Made by a program: the position numbers and the translations under genes. Positions 51,667 to 59,640 of a DNA stretch of 64,000 bases are shown here, piece after piece. The DNA is from JBDWFY01 sp965275915. Its GTDB lineage: Bacteria; Pseudomonadota; Alphaproteobacteria; Rhizobiales; Stappiaceae. The notes under the pieces are model-generated. The model made no database searches. It was not told where the DNA came from and worked only from the letters and a program-made list of their open reading frames with translations. Within the stretch, counting starts at the first letter, position 1, and every line of letters starts with the position of its first letter. The stretch covers positions 558,001-622,000 of the forward strand of contig CBDHYI010000008.1 in NCBI GenBank assembly GCA_965275915.1, given 5' to 3'.

Positions 51667-53994
51667 ATGGGGAAGCATGAAAAATTCCGAATCAGTTCTC
51701 ACCTCAAGGACATCATTGGCCGTGATCTCGTTACTAATGAGTATGTCGCGATTTTTGAGTTGGTTAAAAATTCTTTCGATGCTGGAAGTACACGCGTTGA
51801 CATAGAATTTAATCCCGAAAAAGAAACAATAACAATTGTGGATGATGGGCATGGAATGTCTCAGGCGGATATTCGAGGAAAGTGGCTCTTCGTCGCATAC
51901 TCGGAAAAAGCCCTTGCTCAGGCTGACGATTACAGAGACAAAATTAGGCCAGCTGGACAATTCGCCGGGAGTAAAGGTATTGGCCGATTTGCTTGTGATA
52001 CACTCGGCGAAGGGCTGCAGCTATATAGTAGGGCGGAAGGTCAATCTACGATTTCGAAGCTCGAAATTGATTGGACCCGATTCGAATCCAATAGTTCCGA
52101 AGAATTTCAAGAAATTGACGTGGAGCTTGGAACCACAAGGTCATTTCCCAACATTATAAACGCCGATGCTCCGTCAGAAAGTGGAACGGTTTTAGTAGTT
52201 AAAGAGACACGACAAGCTTGGGATGAAGAACGTATCAAAAGGCTACGTCGTGATATTGCAAAATTAATAGACCCGTTTGGCACAACAAAGAAGGTGGCCG
52301 TTTCAACGTGGTTAGTTGACGGCAGTGAAGAAGTTATAGAGGGCGTTGACGGTCCCGTCGGCAATCAAATCTCTGATCTTCTAAGGGAAAAGACAAGTCG
52401 GATTGAAGTGTCTATCGCAAATGGGAAGATTGATACAACTTTGTATGATCGGGGTCGGAAAATATACTCGATTAGGGAACCTTCCCCATACGAGGGGCTG
52501 GAAGGCAGCAAAGTCGAAGGCCAAGTGTTCTACTTAAACCGCTCAGCCAAGAGCACCTTTACAAGGCGCATGGGGGTGCCGCCTGTCAAGTTTGGAAGCA
52601 TTTTTCTTTTCCTCAATGGATTCCGAGTTTTTCCAATTGGTGAGGAAACAGACGACACACTTGGATTGAATCGAAGAAAGCAACAAGGCGTGTCTCGCTA
52701 TCTCGGTACACGCGATCTACTCGGGCGTGTTGACGTGGTAGCTCCGCCTAAACGGTTTCGAGAGGTTTCAAGTCGAGATGCTGGATTAGTTGAAGATGCT
52801 CGTAGCAGGGCTTTGTTCGACGCGATCAGGAACCATATGGTAATACGTCTCGAAAGGTACGTTGTTGGTGTCAATTGGCAGGATAGACTCGATCAGGAAA
52901 GAGATACTGCCGAGGGACTTAAGACAGACAGCGCCCGAGCGAGAATTCTGTCGGTGGTCGGCTCACTTGCTCGAGCCAAAGATGTCAAAATCCTTTACTA
53001 TGACGAAGAGCTGATCCGCGTTTCGGACGACCCGGATCAAATTACAGATGCCACCCTCAAGGCCATGTCCGAGCTTGCTGAAACTAGTGGTGACACCTCC
53101 CTGCTTGACCAGATCGAAGACGCCCGTCGACGGATTGATGAGCTGAAGGCGTCACGTGAAGAGGCTCGTGAAGAGGCCAAACGCGCGATGGAAGAACGCG
53201 CCAGAGCCGACGCCCGAGTCTCTCGTCTTGAGCAACAAGCGGCATTTCTGGGGAGCAGCAAGGATGTAGACGTAGAGCGAATTCAACTTCTGATGCATCA
53301 AGCAATCATTCATTCTGGACATATTCGCTCTGCCATAGGAAATGCGGCTTTTGAAATTCGGAACATTCTTGATTTTTCGATTATGCCAGATGGTTTGGAT
53401 GACGTTGATGACATCGAGGATCTGCTAGCCTCCATTCGACAAGGAGCAAGACGTGTCTCGTCCGCCTTGGCCGGCGGAAGCCTATCTAGTGATCGGCTGA
53501 GAACAGTACTCTCGTTCGCTCAGAACATTAGGGTTGATCTGGAGACAGATCGAGTTACTGGAGACTTGCTCAAATTTCTGGCTGAGTACTTTGATGTGCG
53601 CCTAACCGGTGTGCCAGACATGCCCACCGCAAGTTTTGATGCTTCAGGACTGTCCTTAACCAGAGAGTTCTCTCCTGTTGATATTGCTGTCGTAATCGAC
53701 AACTTGCTGGACAATGCTCGAAAGGCCAGAGCCAGTAAGGTCGAGTTCAAAGTTGCGCGCAAGGGAACCAGACGAGTAGTAATCCACGTGGTGGATGATG
53801 GACTAGGAATTGACGATCAAAAGATCGACCCTTCGAAGATTTTTGAAAGAGGCTATACCAGTTCCAATCAAGGCACTGGACTGGGGCTCTATAGCGTTCG
53901 CCAGATCATACAGGAGTTGGGCGGGACGATCCAACTCATTGGCGAAGGAAAACGAGCTGATTTTGATATAGAAATTCCTGGAGAAGTGAGTTGA
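51667..53994 (+). CDS. Protein with two GHKL ATPase domains (Hsp90/MORC-like plus histidine-kinase-like)
   Basis: A 775-residue protein. N-terminal ATPase: ELVKNSFDAG (N35), IVDDGHGMSQ, GSKGIGRF (101-108). A middle segment (about 309-360, FGSIFLFLNGFRVFPIGEE; GVSRYLGTRDLLGR) resembles the S5-type domain of MutL/Hsp90/MORC. A charged coiled coil (479-525) leads to a helical DHp-like part with H549/H552 but no canonical H-box. C-terminal ATPase: NLLDNARKA (N683), VDDGLGID, GTGLGLYSVRQI. This looks like a nucleotide-gated clamp joined to a kinase. Its stop overlaps the receiver gene start (TTGA), so they work together. Low GC; part of the island. Confidence 0.85.
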   Translation: MGKHEKFRISSHLKDIIGRDLVTNEYVAIFELVKNSFDAGSTRVDIEFNPEKETITIVDDGHGMSQADIRGKWLFVAYSEKALAQADDYRDKIRPAGQFAGSKGIGRFACDTLGEGLQLYSRAEGQSTISKLEIDWTRFESNSSEEFQEIDVELGTTRSFPNIINADAPSESGTVLVVKETRQAWDEERIKRLRRDIAKLIDPFGTTKKVAVSTWLVDGSEEVIEGVDGPVGNQISDLLREKTSRIEVSIANGKIDTTLYDRGRKIYSIREPSPYEGLEGSKVEGQVFYLNRSAKSTFTRRMGVPPVKFGSIFLFLNGFRVFPIGEETDDTLGLNRRKQQGVSRYLGTRDLLGRVDVVAPPKRFREVSSRDAGLVEDARSRALFDAIRNHMVIRLERYVVGVNWQDRLDQERDTAEGLKTDSARARILSVVGSLARAKDVKILYYDEELIRVSDDPDQITDATLKAMSELAETSGDTSLLDQIEDARRRIDELKASREEAREEAKRAMEERARADARVSRLEQQAAFLGSSKDVDVERIQLLMHQAIIHSGHIRSAIGNAAFEIRNILDFSIMPDGLDDVDDIEDLLASIRQGARRVSSALAGGSLSSDRLRTVLSFAQNIRVDLETDRVTGDLLKFLAEYFDVRLTGVPDMPTASFDASGLSLTREFSPVDIAVVIDNLLDNARKARASKVEFKVARKGTRRVVIHVVDDGLGIDDQKIDPSKIFERGYTSSNQGTGLGLYSVRQIIQELGGTIQLIGEGKRADFDIEIPGEVS

Positions 53995-54935
53995 ATCTAG
54001 ACTTTGGCATTCTGTGGATTGAGGACTCGTTTAACGAAGGCGAGCAAGCATCCTTTGAACGACGCGTAAGGGAAGCTGGCTTCATAGCCAGAGTTGAAAA
54101 CATCCCGAACGGTGAGGGGATTGAAGAGTTAGCAAGGCAAAACCAACTCTTTCACCGATATGATCTGATTTTACTAGACTACAAACTAAAAGACGAATAC
54201 GGCGACGAACTTGCGCCTAAGGTGCGAGAGCTATTTCCAGCTACAGCTATTTTGTTTTATTCGGGTACGATCGACGAAAGTAAACTTCGCACATTGATAG
54301 CTAACAAGAAAGTAGAGGGTGTTTTTTGCAGCCATCGCAACCGCTTTATTGATCGTGCAGGCTCGTTGATTGATCAAACAGCAAAATCACTTAACCGACT
54401 ATCCGGGATGCGCGGGCTAGCAATGAGAGTGGTTGCCGAGTGTGATGACATTATGAAGGAGGCTGTTCGATCCATTTCCAACCGGAACAGCAAATGTGCT
54501 GGTAAAATCACAGAACTCGACCATGCTGTGCTGACCTTTGCAGACAAGAAGAAAGCTGAATACGAAGATGCAATGTCCGGAACTCTGGAAGACCGCCTCA
54601 ATACGTTCGCGGTAGACAGCTCAAAGTTGCATGCTCATTTCAGATTGTTAACAAAGGAAGTTGCAAAGAAGCCCAACGATTTTGGGATAGAAAATGAAAC
54701 TGCGGATCGTTTGAGAGAATTGCGCCGAGACAGCAGAGGTTATCACGACCAAGTGCTCCAGAAAAGAAACGACCTAGGTCACGTTGTTGAAATCGAGACT
54801 GATACAGGTTGGAAATTACAAGGCAAGGGCGAAATTAGCATCGAAGATTTCCCCTCGCTTCGTGGGGTTTTTGCTTCTCACTTAAACGCTTTCCGCGAAA
54901 TCGCGTGGATCGTTACTACGCTGGATCGCGAGTAA
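53991..54935 (+). CDS. Receiver domain protein with HEPN-like C-terminal domain
   Basis: A 314-residue protein. Residues 1-125 form a receiver: acidic E11 and D12 (LWIEDSF), phospho-acceptor D63 (LILLDYKLKDEYGDEL), and S/T in ILFYSGT; the usual lysine is not obvious. Residues 130-314 are helical and contain KRNDLGHVVE (R259-x4-H264), then a short strand pair and a final helix (FASHLNAFREIAWIV), as in HEPN RNases. The predicted role is an effector controlled by the GHKL protein. The TTG start (53991) overlaps the previous stop; GGAGAA precedes it. The 3' end overlaps the convergent methyltransferase gene by 54 bp. Confidence 0.75.
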   Translation: MNLDFGILWIEDSFNEGEQASFERRVREAGFIARVENIPNGEGIEELARQNQLFHRYDLILLDYKLKDEYGDELAPKVRELFPATAILFYSGTIDESKLRTLIANKKVEGVFCSHRNRFIDRAGSLIDQTAKSLNRLSGMRGLAMRVVAECDDIMKEAVRSISNRNSKCAGKITELDHAVLTFADKKKAEYEDAMSGTLEDRLNTFAVDSSKLHAHFRLLTKEVAKKPNDFGIENETADRLRELRRDSRGYHDQVLQKRNDLGHVVEIETDTGWKLQGKGEISIEDFPSLRGVFASHLNAFREIAWIVTTLDRE

Positions 54936-56123
54936 GCCAGATAACATCTCGCCTAGTGCCTCCGCTAGCAGTGGCGGAACTGCATTTCCTACCTGAGTGT
55001 ACTTTGGGCAAGCGTCTCGCCGCTGTTTACCTCCTGATGTATACGGGCCTTGGAATTCAAACCAGTCGGGGAACGATTGAAGCCGAGCGTGTTCCCGCAC
55101 GGTCATTGAGCGAGGCTCAGCATAGTGAACAAAGTCATCTGGTAGCGTGCTAATGGTCGGAGATGGTGCATCTGGATCGAGTGGTGTCGTCGACCTCTTG
55201 CGGATACCAAGACGCTCACGGTCATCTGGGCGAATGCAGACGCCTCGCTCACATGTTTCGAGAATATCCAGCATTCGCTTGATCGAAGCTTCTCGATGTC
55301 GAGGAAGGCGCAAGTCCTTCGGTTGCGAACGGCTCTTACGGCGCATAAGTTTTTGGTATGCACTCTCGGGTTTGGCGGCCCGTACCAACGAATGGAAGCC
55401 TTTTTGTCCCCATTCCACATCCAAAGGTAACTCGTGCCCGTTCTCCTGCAAGTCGGAAATCGCGGCCCTGGCACTCGTAGGGGAAGTTCCAAGTCTTCGA
55501 GTCTCCAGAAAAGCTCTGCGACCCACACGAAGCCTTTGCAAGGGATCAATTCCCGGCAACGATCCCTTCAAGGCAGCGACCAGAACGAATCGTGGTCGTC
55601 TTTGAGGCACGCCCCAATCTGCGGCTCGAATGACATCTGACCAAGTTTGATACCCAAGACGGTCAAACTCTCTTTCTACGTAATCACTGTAAGTTCCGCC
55701 AGTACGGTGTCTCATCGACCGGAATCCCTGAACATTCTCCAACAGTACGAGGCTGGGCCTGACGACTTCAACATATTCGAGATAGACATCCACCATGTGA
55801 CTTCGGGGGTCGTCAGGACGACGCAGTCCATTCATCGTGAAACCCTGGCACGGCGGCCCACCGGCAATGAGGTCGACACTGCCCACCATGGATGACAGCT
55901 CGGTTCGGTGCTTTGCAAGCACGTGCTCAGCTTGCCAAGCCCGCTTTTCCAGCCACTTAGGCCATTTGTGCCGATCGCTCTTCTTTTCCAACAAGTTTTT
56001 CCGATACGTCGCAAAGGCATCGGCATGTGCTTCCACACCAAACAATGTAGTGAAGCCGGCCGCTGCCAAACCGAGCGATAACCCTCCACACCCCGAAAAA
56101 AGATCGATACAAGTCCGCGACAT
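54882..56123 (-). CDS. DNA (cytosine-5) methyltransferase (Dcm type)
   Basis: A 413-residue m5C methyltransferase. Motif I: CIDLFSGCGGLSLGLAAAGF; IV: GGPPCQGFTMNG (catalytic Cys); VI: VLLENVQGF; VIII: QRRPRFVLVA; IX/X: REHARLQSFPDWFEF and QVGNAVPPLLAEAL. The target-recognition region is about residues 190-340; the recognised site cannot be read from it. With Vsr, the GHKL and the receiver protein it makes a compact four-gene island. No conventional restriction enzyme gene is adjacent. It differs from its flanks in codon use and is AT-richer. Confidence 0.93.
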   Translation of the reverse strand: MSRTCIDLFSGCGGLSLGLAAAGFTTLFGVEAHADAFATYRKNLLEKKSDRHKWPKWLEKRAWQAEHVLAKHRTELSSMVGSVDLIAGGPPCQGFTMNGLRRPDDPRSHMVDVYLEYVEVVRPSLVLLENVQGFRSMRHRTGGTYSDYVEREFDRLGYQTWSDVIRAADWGVPQRRPRFVLVAALKGSLPGIDPLQRLRVGRRAFLETRRLGTSPTSARAAISDLQENGHELPLDVEWGQKGFHSLVRAAKPESAYQKLMRRKSRSQPKDLRLPRHREASIKRMLDILETCERGVCIRPDDRERLGIRKRSTTPLDPDAPSPTISTLPDDFVHYAEPRSMTVREHARLQSFPDWFEFQGPYTSGGKQRRDACPKYTQVGNAVPPLLAEALGEMLSGLLAIQRSNDPRDFAESV

Positions 56124-56582
56124 TTAACATTAATCCCAAAATTCACTTAGATTGTCCAGGGCATCCTGAAAGGGTGCTGTCAAGATGGTTAATAAGCGTT
56201 TACTCGGAATCACTATTGTTCGGTCCACAGACAATTTTCTGAACCAAGTCTTGTGACAGGCTCCATTCGTAAGCGTCGACACACGATGTCCGCTAACCGA
56301 AAGAACTGCGCGATTATTGGCTTCTCCTCAAATGGTAACTTCCCGCTCCTTCCGGTCGCAAAGCGCACCGCCGCACCGCGCGGCTCAACACGTCTTGCCA
56401 ACAGACCCCCTTTCCCACCGTCAAACGACCCGACACAACCACCACACACCCCAAATACATCCCCGCCCTGACTGATATACGAAAGAAAAAAATATTTTAC
56501 ATATGTAAACATTTACCTGTAATGGAAATTCGCTATAGCCGCAGGAACACTGTCCGGACACCGGCTTTAAGGCAGGGTTGAT
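56124..56582. other. Right border of the island
   Basis: A 459-bp region without a credible gene. GC content rises back to the host level here. The stretch 56470-56530 is AT-rich and contains the palindrome at 56496-56509. Nothing recognisable lies between 56130 and 56460. Confidence 0.5.
56496..56509. promoter_or_regulatory. Orphan operator-like palindrome
   Basis: TTTACATATGTAAA, a perfect 14-bp palindrome followed by TTTACCTGTAA (56512-56522), a second partial site. Such tandem sites are typical of LacI, GntR or DeoR regulators of sugar operons. It lies 74 bp before the broken aldolase gene. Confidence 0.5.
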
Positions 56583-56776
56583 ATGGGGATTGGAACCGCG
56601 TTCCGCCTGTCTCGTTTGTTTGCGCATCCATCGGGAAATCTGTTTGGAGCGGCGGTCGATCATTTTGTCGGGTACGGCAATGTGAGGCAGGGCGGGCTGG
56701 CGGATTTGCCCGCTGCGCTGGCGCGGGTCATGGCCGGTCAGCCCGACTATGTCAGCATCCAGCCCGGCGCCGCGCG
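56583..56776 (+). pseudogene. N-terminal fragment of a class I aldolase-like protein (DeoC/LacD-type)
   Basis: Residues MGIGTAFRLSRLFAHPSGNL and GYGNVRQGGLADLPAALARV followed by AGQPDYVSIQPGAARR resemble the first 65 residues of TIM-barrel aldolases that occur with inositol or sugar-acid operons. The rest of the barrel is missing: at about 56776 the sequence changes to that of an oxidoreductase in another frame. A deletion between two genes of one operon would explain it. The family call rests on a short stretch. Confidence 0.5.
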
Positions 56777-57198
56777 CAGGTCGTTTTCGGAGTCTCCTGG
56801 GATGTCCACGGGCACTCCACAACGCGAGTATTGAACGACATGGCACGAAGGGAACGTTGAAGCTGCCCGATCCGGACACATTCGGCGGCCCGTTACATCT
56901 CAAAAAATTCGGCGGGGACTGGCGGCACATCAGGACCGGCACCAGGATTATGGGGGGCATCAACTGGCCTCCGGCTGAGCCGTCCATTGCCAACTACCGG
57001 TTCGCCGGCCTGGCCGATATGGGAAGTGCGATCAGGCTGGCCCGACCGGCTCGCGCTGACGCGCAACTGGCGTTGCATGTTCTGGAGATCCTGACGGCAA
57101 TCGAAACGGCAGCAAGGTCAGGAGCCGGGGTGGATCTCATGACAGTCGCAGAACGGCCTCAGCCGATCGATGCCGGCGAGGACTGGTTGCCTGGCTGA
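56777..57198 (+). pseudogene. C-terminal fragment of a Gfo/Idh/MocA oxidoreductase, frameshifted
   Basis: From 56777 one frame reads QVVFGVSWDVHGHST, a typical Gfo/Idh/MocA strand. After a frameshift near 56812-56825 the sequence continues as ASIERHGTKGTLKLPDPDTF and FAGLADMGSAIRLARPARAD, LALHVLEILTAIETAARSG. These are the family C-terminus (G-T-K-G-T-L and the late R-P-x-R-A helix). The NAD-binding N-terminal half is absent. The fragment is joined to the aldolase remnant, so this is a deletion scar. Confidence 0.7.
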
Positions 57199-57202
57199 AT
57201 AC

Positions 57203-57256
57203 CTAAGCAGAATCCCGCAAGATCAGCTGTGCCTCGAACAGCCGGGTCCGGTCCGC
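57203..57256 (-). pseudogene. Possible C-terminal tail of a LacI family regulator
   Basis: Reading the minus strand towards the TAG at 57203-57205 gives DRTRLFEAQLILRDSA and stop. Endings such as P-x-L-I-L-R-D-S/T are typical of rhizobial LacI-type repressors. Only about 17 codons are recognisable and no upstream part follows. It fits the idea that a sugar operon with its regulator was lost here. Confidence 0.3.
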
Positions 57257-57302
57257 AGCGAAGGTTCGCAACCTGCCCTGACAACAGTCATCGGGTAATC
57301 GC

Positions 57303-58439
57303 TTAGGACAGCTCTTGTTTCTGTTTTCCGATGGAAGCGGCGGGGTCCGAAAACTGCTTCAGCCGCTCCAGATACGGTGCGGTATCCAGGCCCTGGGCGT
57401 TTACCCAGTCCTTGCTGTAATAGCTGTGGAGATAGCGCTCGCCCGGGTCGCAGATCATGGTGACGATGCTGCCGGTCAGATTCTGGCTTTTCATCTCCTC
57501 AAGCAGGGCCAGCGCGCCGAAAACATTCGTGCCTGTCGAGCCGCCGCACTTTCGGCCCAGCACGCCCTCAAGCCACCAGATGGTTGCGATCGATGCGGCA
57601 TCGGGGATGCGCATCATGCGGTCGATGACATCGGGCTGAAACGAGGGTTCGACACGGGGCCGGCCGATGCCCTCAATCCGCGATCCCGTGGCTGACGTCA
57701 GGCCGTCTTTGCGTGTTTTATAATAGTCGAAAAAGACGGAATTTTCCGGATCGACCACACAGAGCCTGGTGACGCGGAACAGCTCGGGCGTATAGCGGAG
57801 ATACCGGCCGATGGTTGCCGAGGTCCCGCCGGTTCCTGCGCTGACCACCACCCAGCGGGGAACGGGATGAGCCTCTTTTGCCATCTGTGAAAACAGGCTC
57901 TCGGCGATGTTGTTGCTGCCGCGCCAGTCCGTGGCACGTTCGGCATAGGTGAACTGGTCCATGTAATGGCCGTTCAGTTCCTGCGCGAGTTTCTCCGCCT
58001 CCGCATAGATCGATGCGGGAGCCACCTTATGGCATTCGCCGCCGTAAAACCCGATCTGGTCGATCTTTTCCTGCGCCGTTGTCGCCGGCACGACGGCAAT
58101 GAACCTGAGTCCCAACAGCCGGGCGAAATAGGCTTCGGAAATCGCGGTGCTCCCCGATGACGCCTCGATAATGGGCGTGCCTTTGGCAATCTTTCCGTTG
58201 CACAGTCCGTAAAGAAAAAGAGACCGTGCCAGACGGTGTTTGAGACTCCCGGACGGGTGCGTGCTTTCATCTTTCAGATAAAGCGAAATGCCTGCAAAGG
58301 CCGGAAGATCGAGCTTGATCAGATGCGTATCGGACGAACGGTTATAGTCGGCCGCGATTTTGTTGATCGCTTCGCAGGTCCATTCCTTGTCGAGCCCCTG
58401 GGCGGAAAAACCGCTTATTGCTTCCGTGAGATCCAGCAT
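57303..58439 (-). CDS. PLP-dependent cysteine synthase family protein (possible cysteine desulfhydrase)
   Basis: A 378-residue fold-type II PLP enzyme. The lysine motif is HPSGSLKHRLARSLFLYGLC, with phosphate-binding ASSGSTAISEAYFA and SAGTGGTSATIGRYLRY, and a late GRKCGGSTGTNVFG. The KDESTHPSGSLKHR signature is that of the Cds1-like branch (mycobacterial Cds1 is an L-cysteine desulfhydrase) rather than CysK. ATG at 58439 is preferred over the TTG at 58508, which lacks a ribosome site. Its physiological reaction is not certain. Confidence 0.8.
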   Translation of the reverse strand: MLDLTEAISGFSAQGLDKEWTCEAINKIAADYNRSSDTHLIKLDLPAFAGISLYLKDESTHPSGSLKHRLARSLFLYGLCNGKIAKGTPIIEASSGSTAISEAYFARLLGLRFIAVVPATTAQEKIDQIGFYGGECHKVAPASIYAEAEKLAQELNGHYMDQFTYAERATDWRGSNNIAESLFSQMAKEAHPVPRWVVVSAGTGGTSATIGRYLRYTPELFRVTRLCVVDPENSVFFDYYKTRKDGLTSATGSRIEGIGRPRVEPSFQPDVIDRMMRIPDAASIATIWWLEGVLGRKCGGSTGTNVFGALALLEEMKSQNLTGSIVTMICDPGERYLHSYYSKDWVNAQGLDTAPYLERLKQFSDPAASIGKQKQELS

Positions 58440-58608
58440 CGCCCCGGCCCCTTCTTTTCGTCCGTGAATTTCATTGCAAAAGGTGCTGACTTCTGTTTTC
58501 GCTTTCAACTCTGCAATGAGTAAGCCTCAGGTGATGAACATATCACTACTGTTCCGAATAAGGCCGAAAATTGCAGTCCGAAATTTTGCAAGACCAGGGT
58601 GAACAGCC

Positions 58609-59616
58609 ATGCGCAGAGATCCGACCAGCCCCAAGGGAAGCCTTCAGACACTCACGGTTCAGTCCGAGGTCCTGAAGAACAATATGCTCGGCGATCCCAC
58701 GGACAGGGAAACCATCGTCTACATACCGGCAGGTCATGACGGGCGGGGCCTGCCGCTGCTGGTTGATCTTGTTGGCTTCACCGGCGGCGGACCGGTGCAT
58801 GTTAACTGGAAGAATTTCGGCGAGAATGTGCCTGAACGGCTTGACAGGCTGATCCATGAGGGCGCGATGCCGCCGGTGGTCGTGGCGTTCCCGGACTGTT
58901 TTACCCGCCTTGGCGGCAATCAGTATATCAACTCGGCGGCCATGGGAGACTGGGAGACTTTTCTGATCAAGGAGATGGCTCCGGCGGTTGAAAAGAGAGT
59001 TGGGTGCGGCGGTCCGGGAAAACGCGGCGTTTTCGGAAAGTCGTCCGGTGGCTACGGCTCAATCGTTCACGCAATGCGACATGCGGACTTCTGGGCCGGT
59101 GCCGCCTGCCATTCGGGCGATATGGCCTTCGAACTCTGTTACTTGCCCGATATGCCAAATGTTTTGCGGGCGCTCGCCAAAAAGGAAGGCTCGATCGAGA
59201 AGTTTGTGACCGATTTCGAAGCCGGGCCGAAATTCAGTGGCAGTGACATGCATGTCCTGATGAGTCTTGCGATGGCCGCAACATACGATCCGGATCCGTC
59301 GGCCTTCTGCGGCATTCGGCTGCCGGTCGATATGGAGACCTGCGAACTCAAGCCGGACCTGTGGCAAAACTGGCTGAAGTGGGATCCGGTTCTGATGGCC
59401 GATACCCAGGGCGAGAACCTTAGAAACCTCAAAGCGCTCTGGATCGATTGCGGTTCAGTGGATCAGTATAATCTTGTTTACGGGGCGCGGCGGTTGCACC
59501 GCAAACTGGAGCAGGCCGGCATTGAGCATGTCTATGACGAGTTTGACGACAATCACAGCTCCATCGATTACAGGATGGATAAAAGCCTGCCGTTTTTGGC
59601 CCAGGCATTGAGTTGA
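58609..59616 (+). CDS. Alpha/beta hydrolase-fold esterase (esterase D/enterochelin esterase-like)
   Basis: A 335-residue putative esterase. The nucleophile elbow is GVFGKSSGGYGSIVHA, with VYIPAGHDGRGLPLLVDLVGFTGGG as the oxyanion region, and a C-terminal DDNHSSIDYRMDKSLP supplying the histidine. No signal peptide, so it is cytoplasmic. The substrate is unknown. It diverges from the cysteine-synthase-like gene and converges on soxG. Confidence 0.75.
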   Translation: MRRDPTSPKGSLQTLTVQSEVLKNNMLGDPTDRETIVYIPAGHDGRGLPLLVDLVGFTGGGPVHVNWKNFGENVPERLDRLIHEGAMPPVVVAFPDCFTRLGGNQYINSAAMGDWETFLIKEMAPAVEKRVGCGGPGKRGVFGKSSGGYGSIVHAMRHADFWAGAACHSGDMAFELCYLPDMPNVLRALAKKEGSIEKFVTDFEAGPKFSGSDMHVLMSLAMAATYDPDPSAFCGIRLPVDMETCELKPDLWQNWLKWDPVLMADTQGENLRNLKALWIDCGSVDQYNLVYGARRLHRKLEQAGIEHVYDEFDDNHSSIDYRMDKSLPFLAQALS

Positions 59617-59640
59617 TCGAGCGAAAGAGCAGATGGCGGG

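Noticed and set aside
56421..56993. Long minus-strand frame across the pseudogene region
   Set aside because: Its product is low-complexity and arginine/proline/glycine-rich, typical of an antisense reading of GC-rich coding DNA; the plus strand has recognisable protein families.
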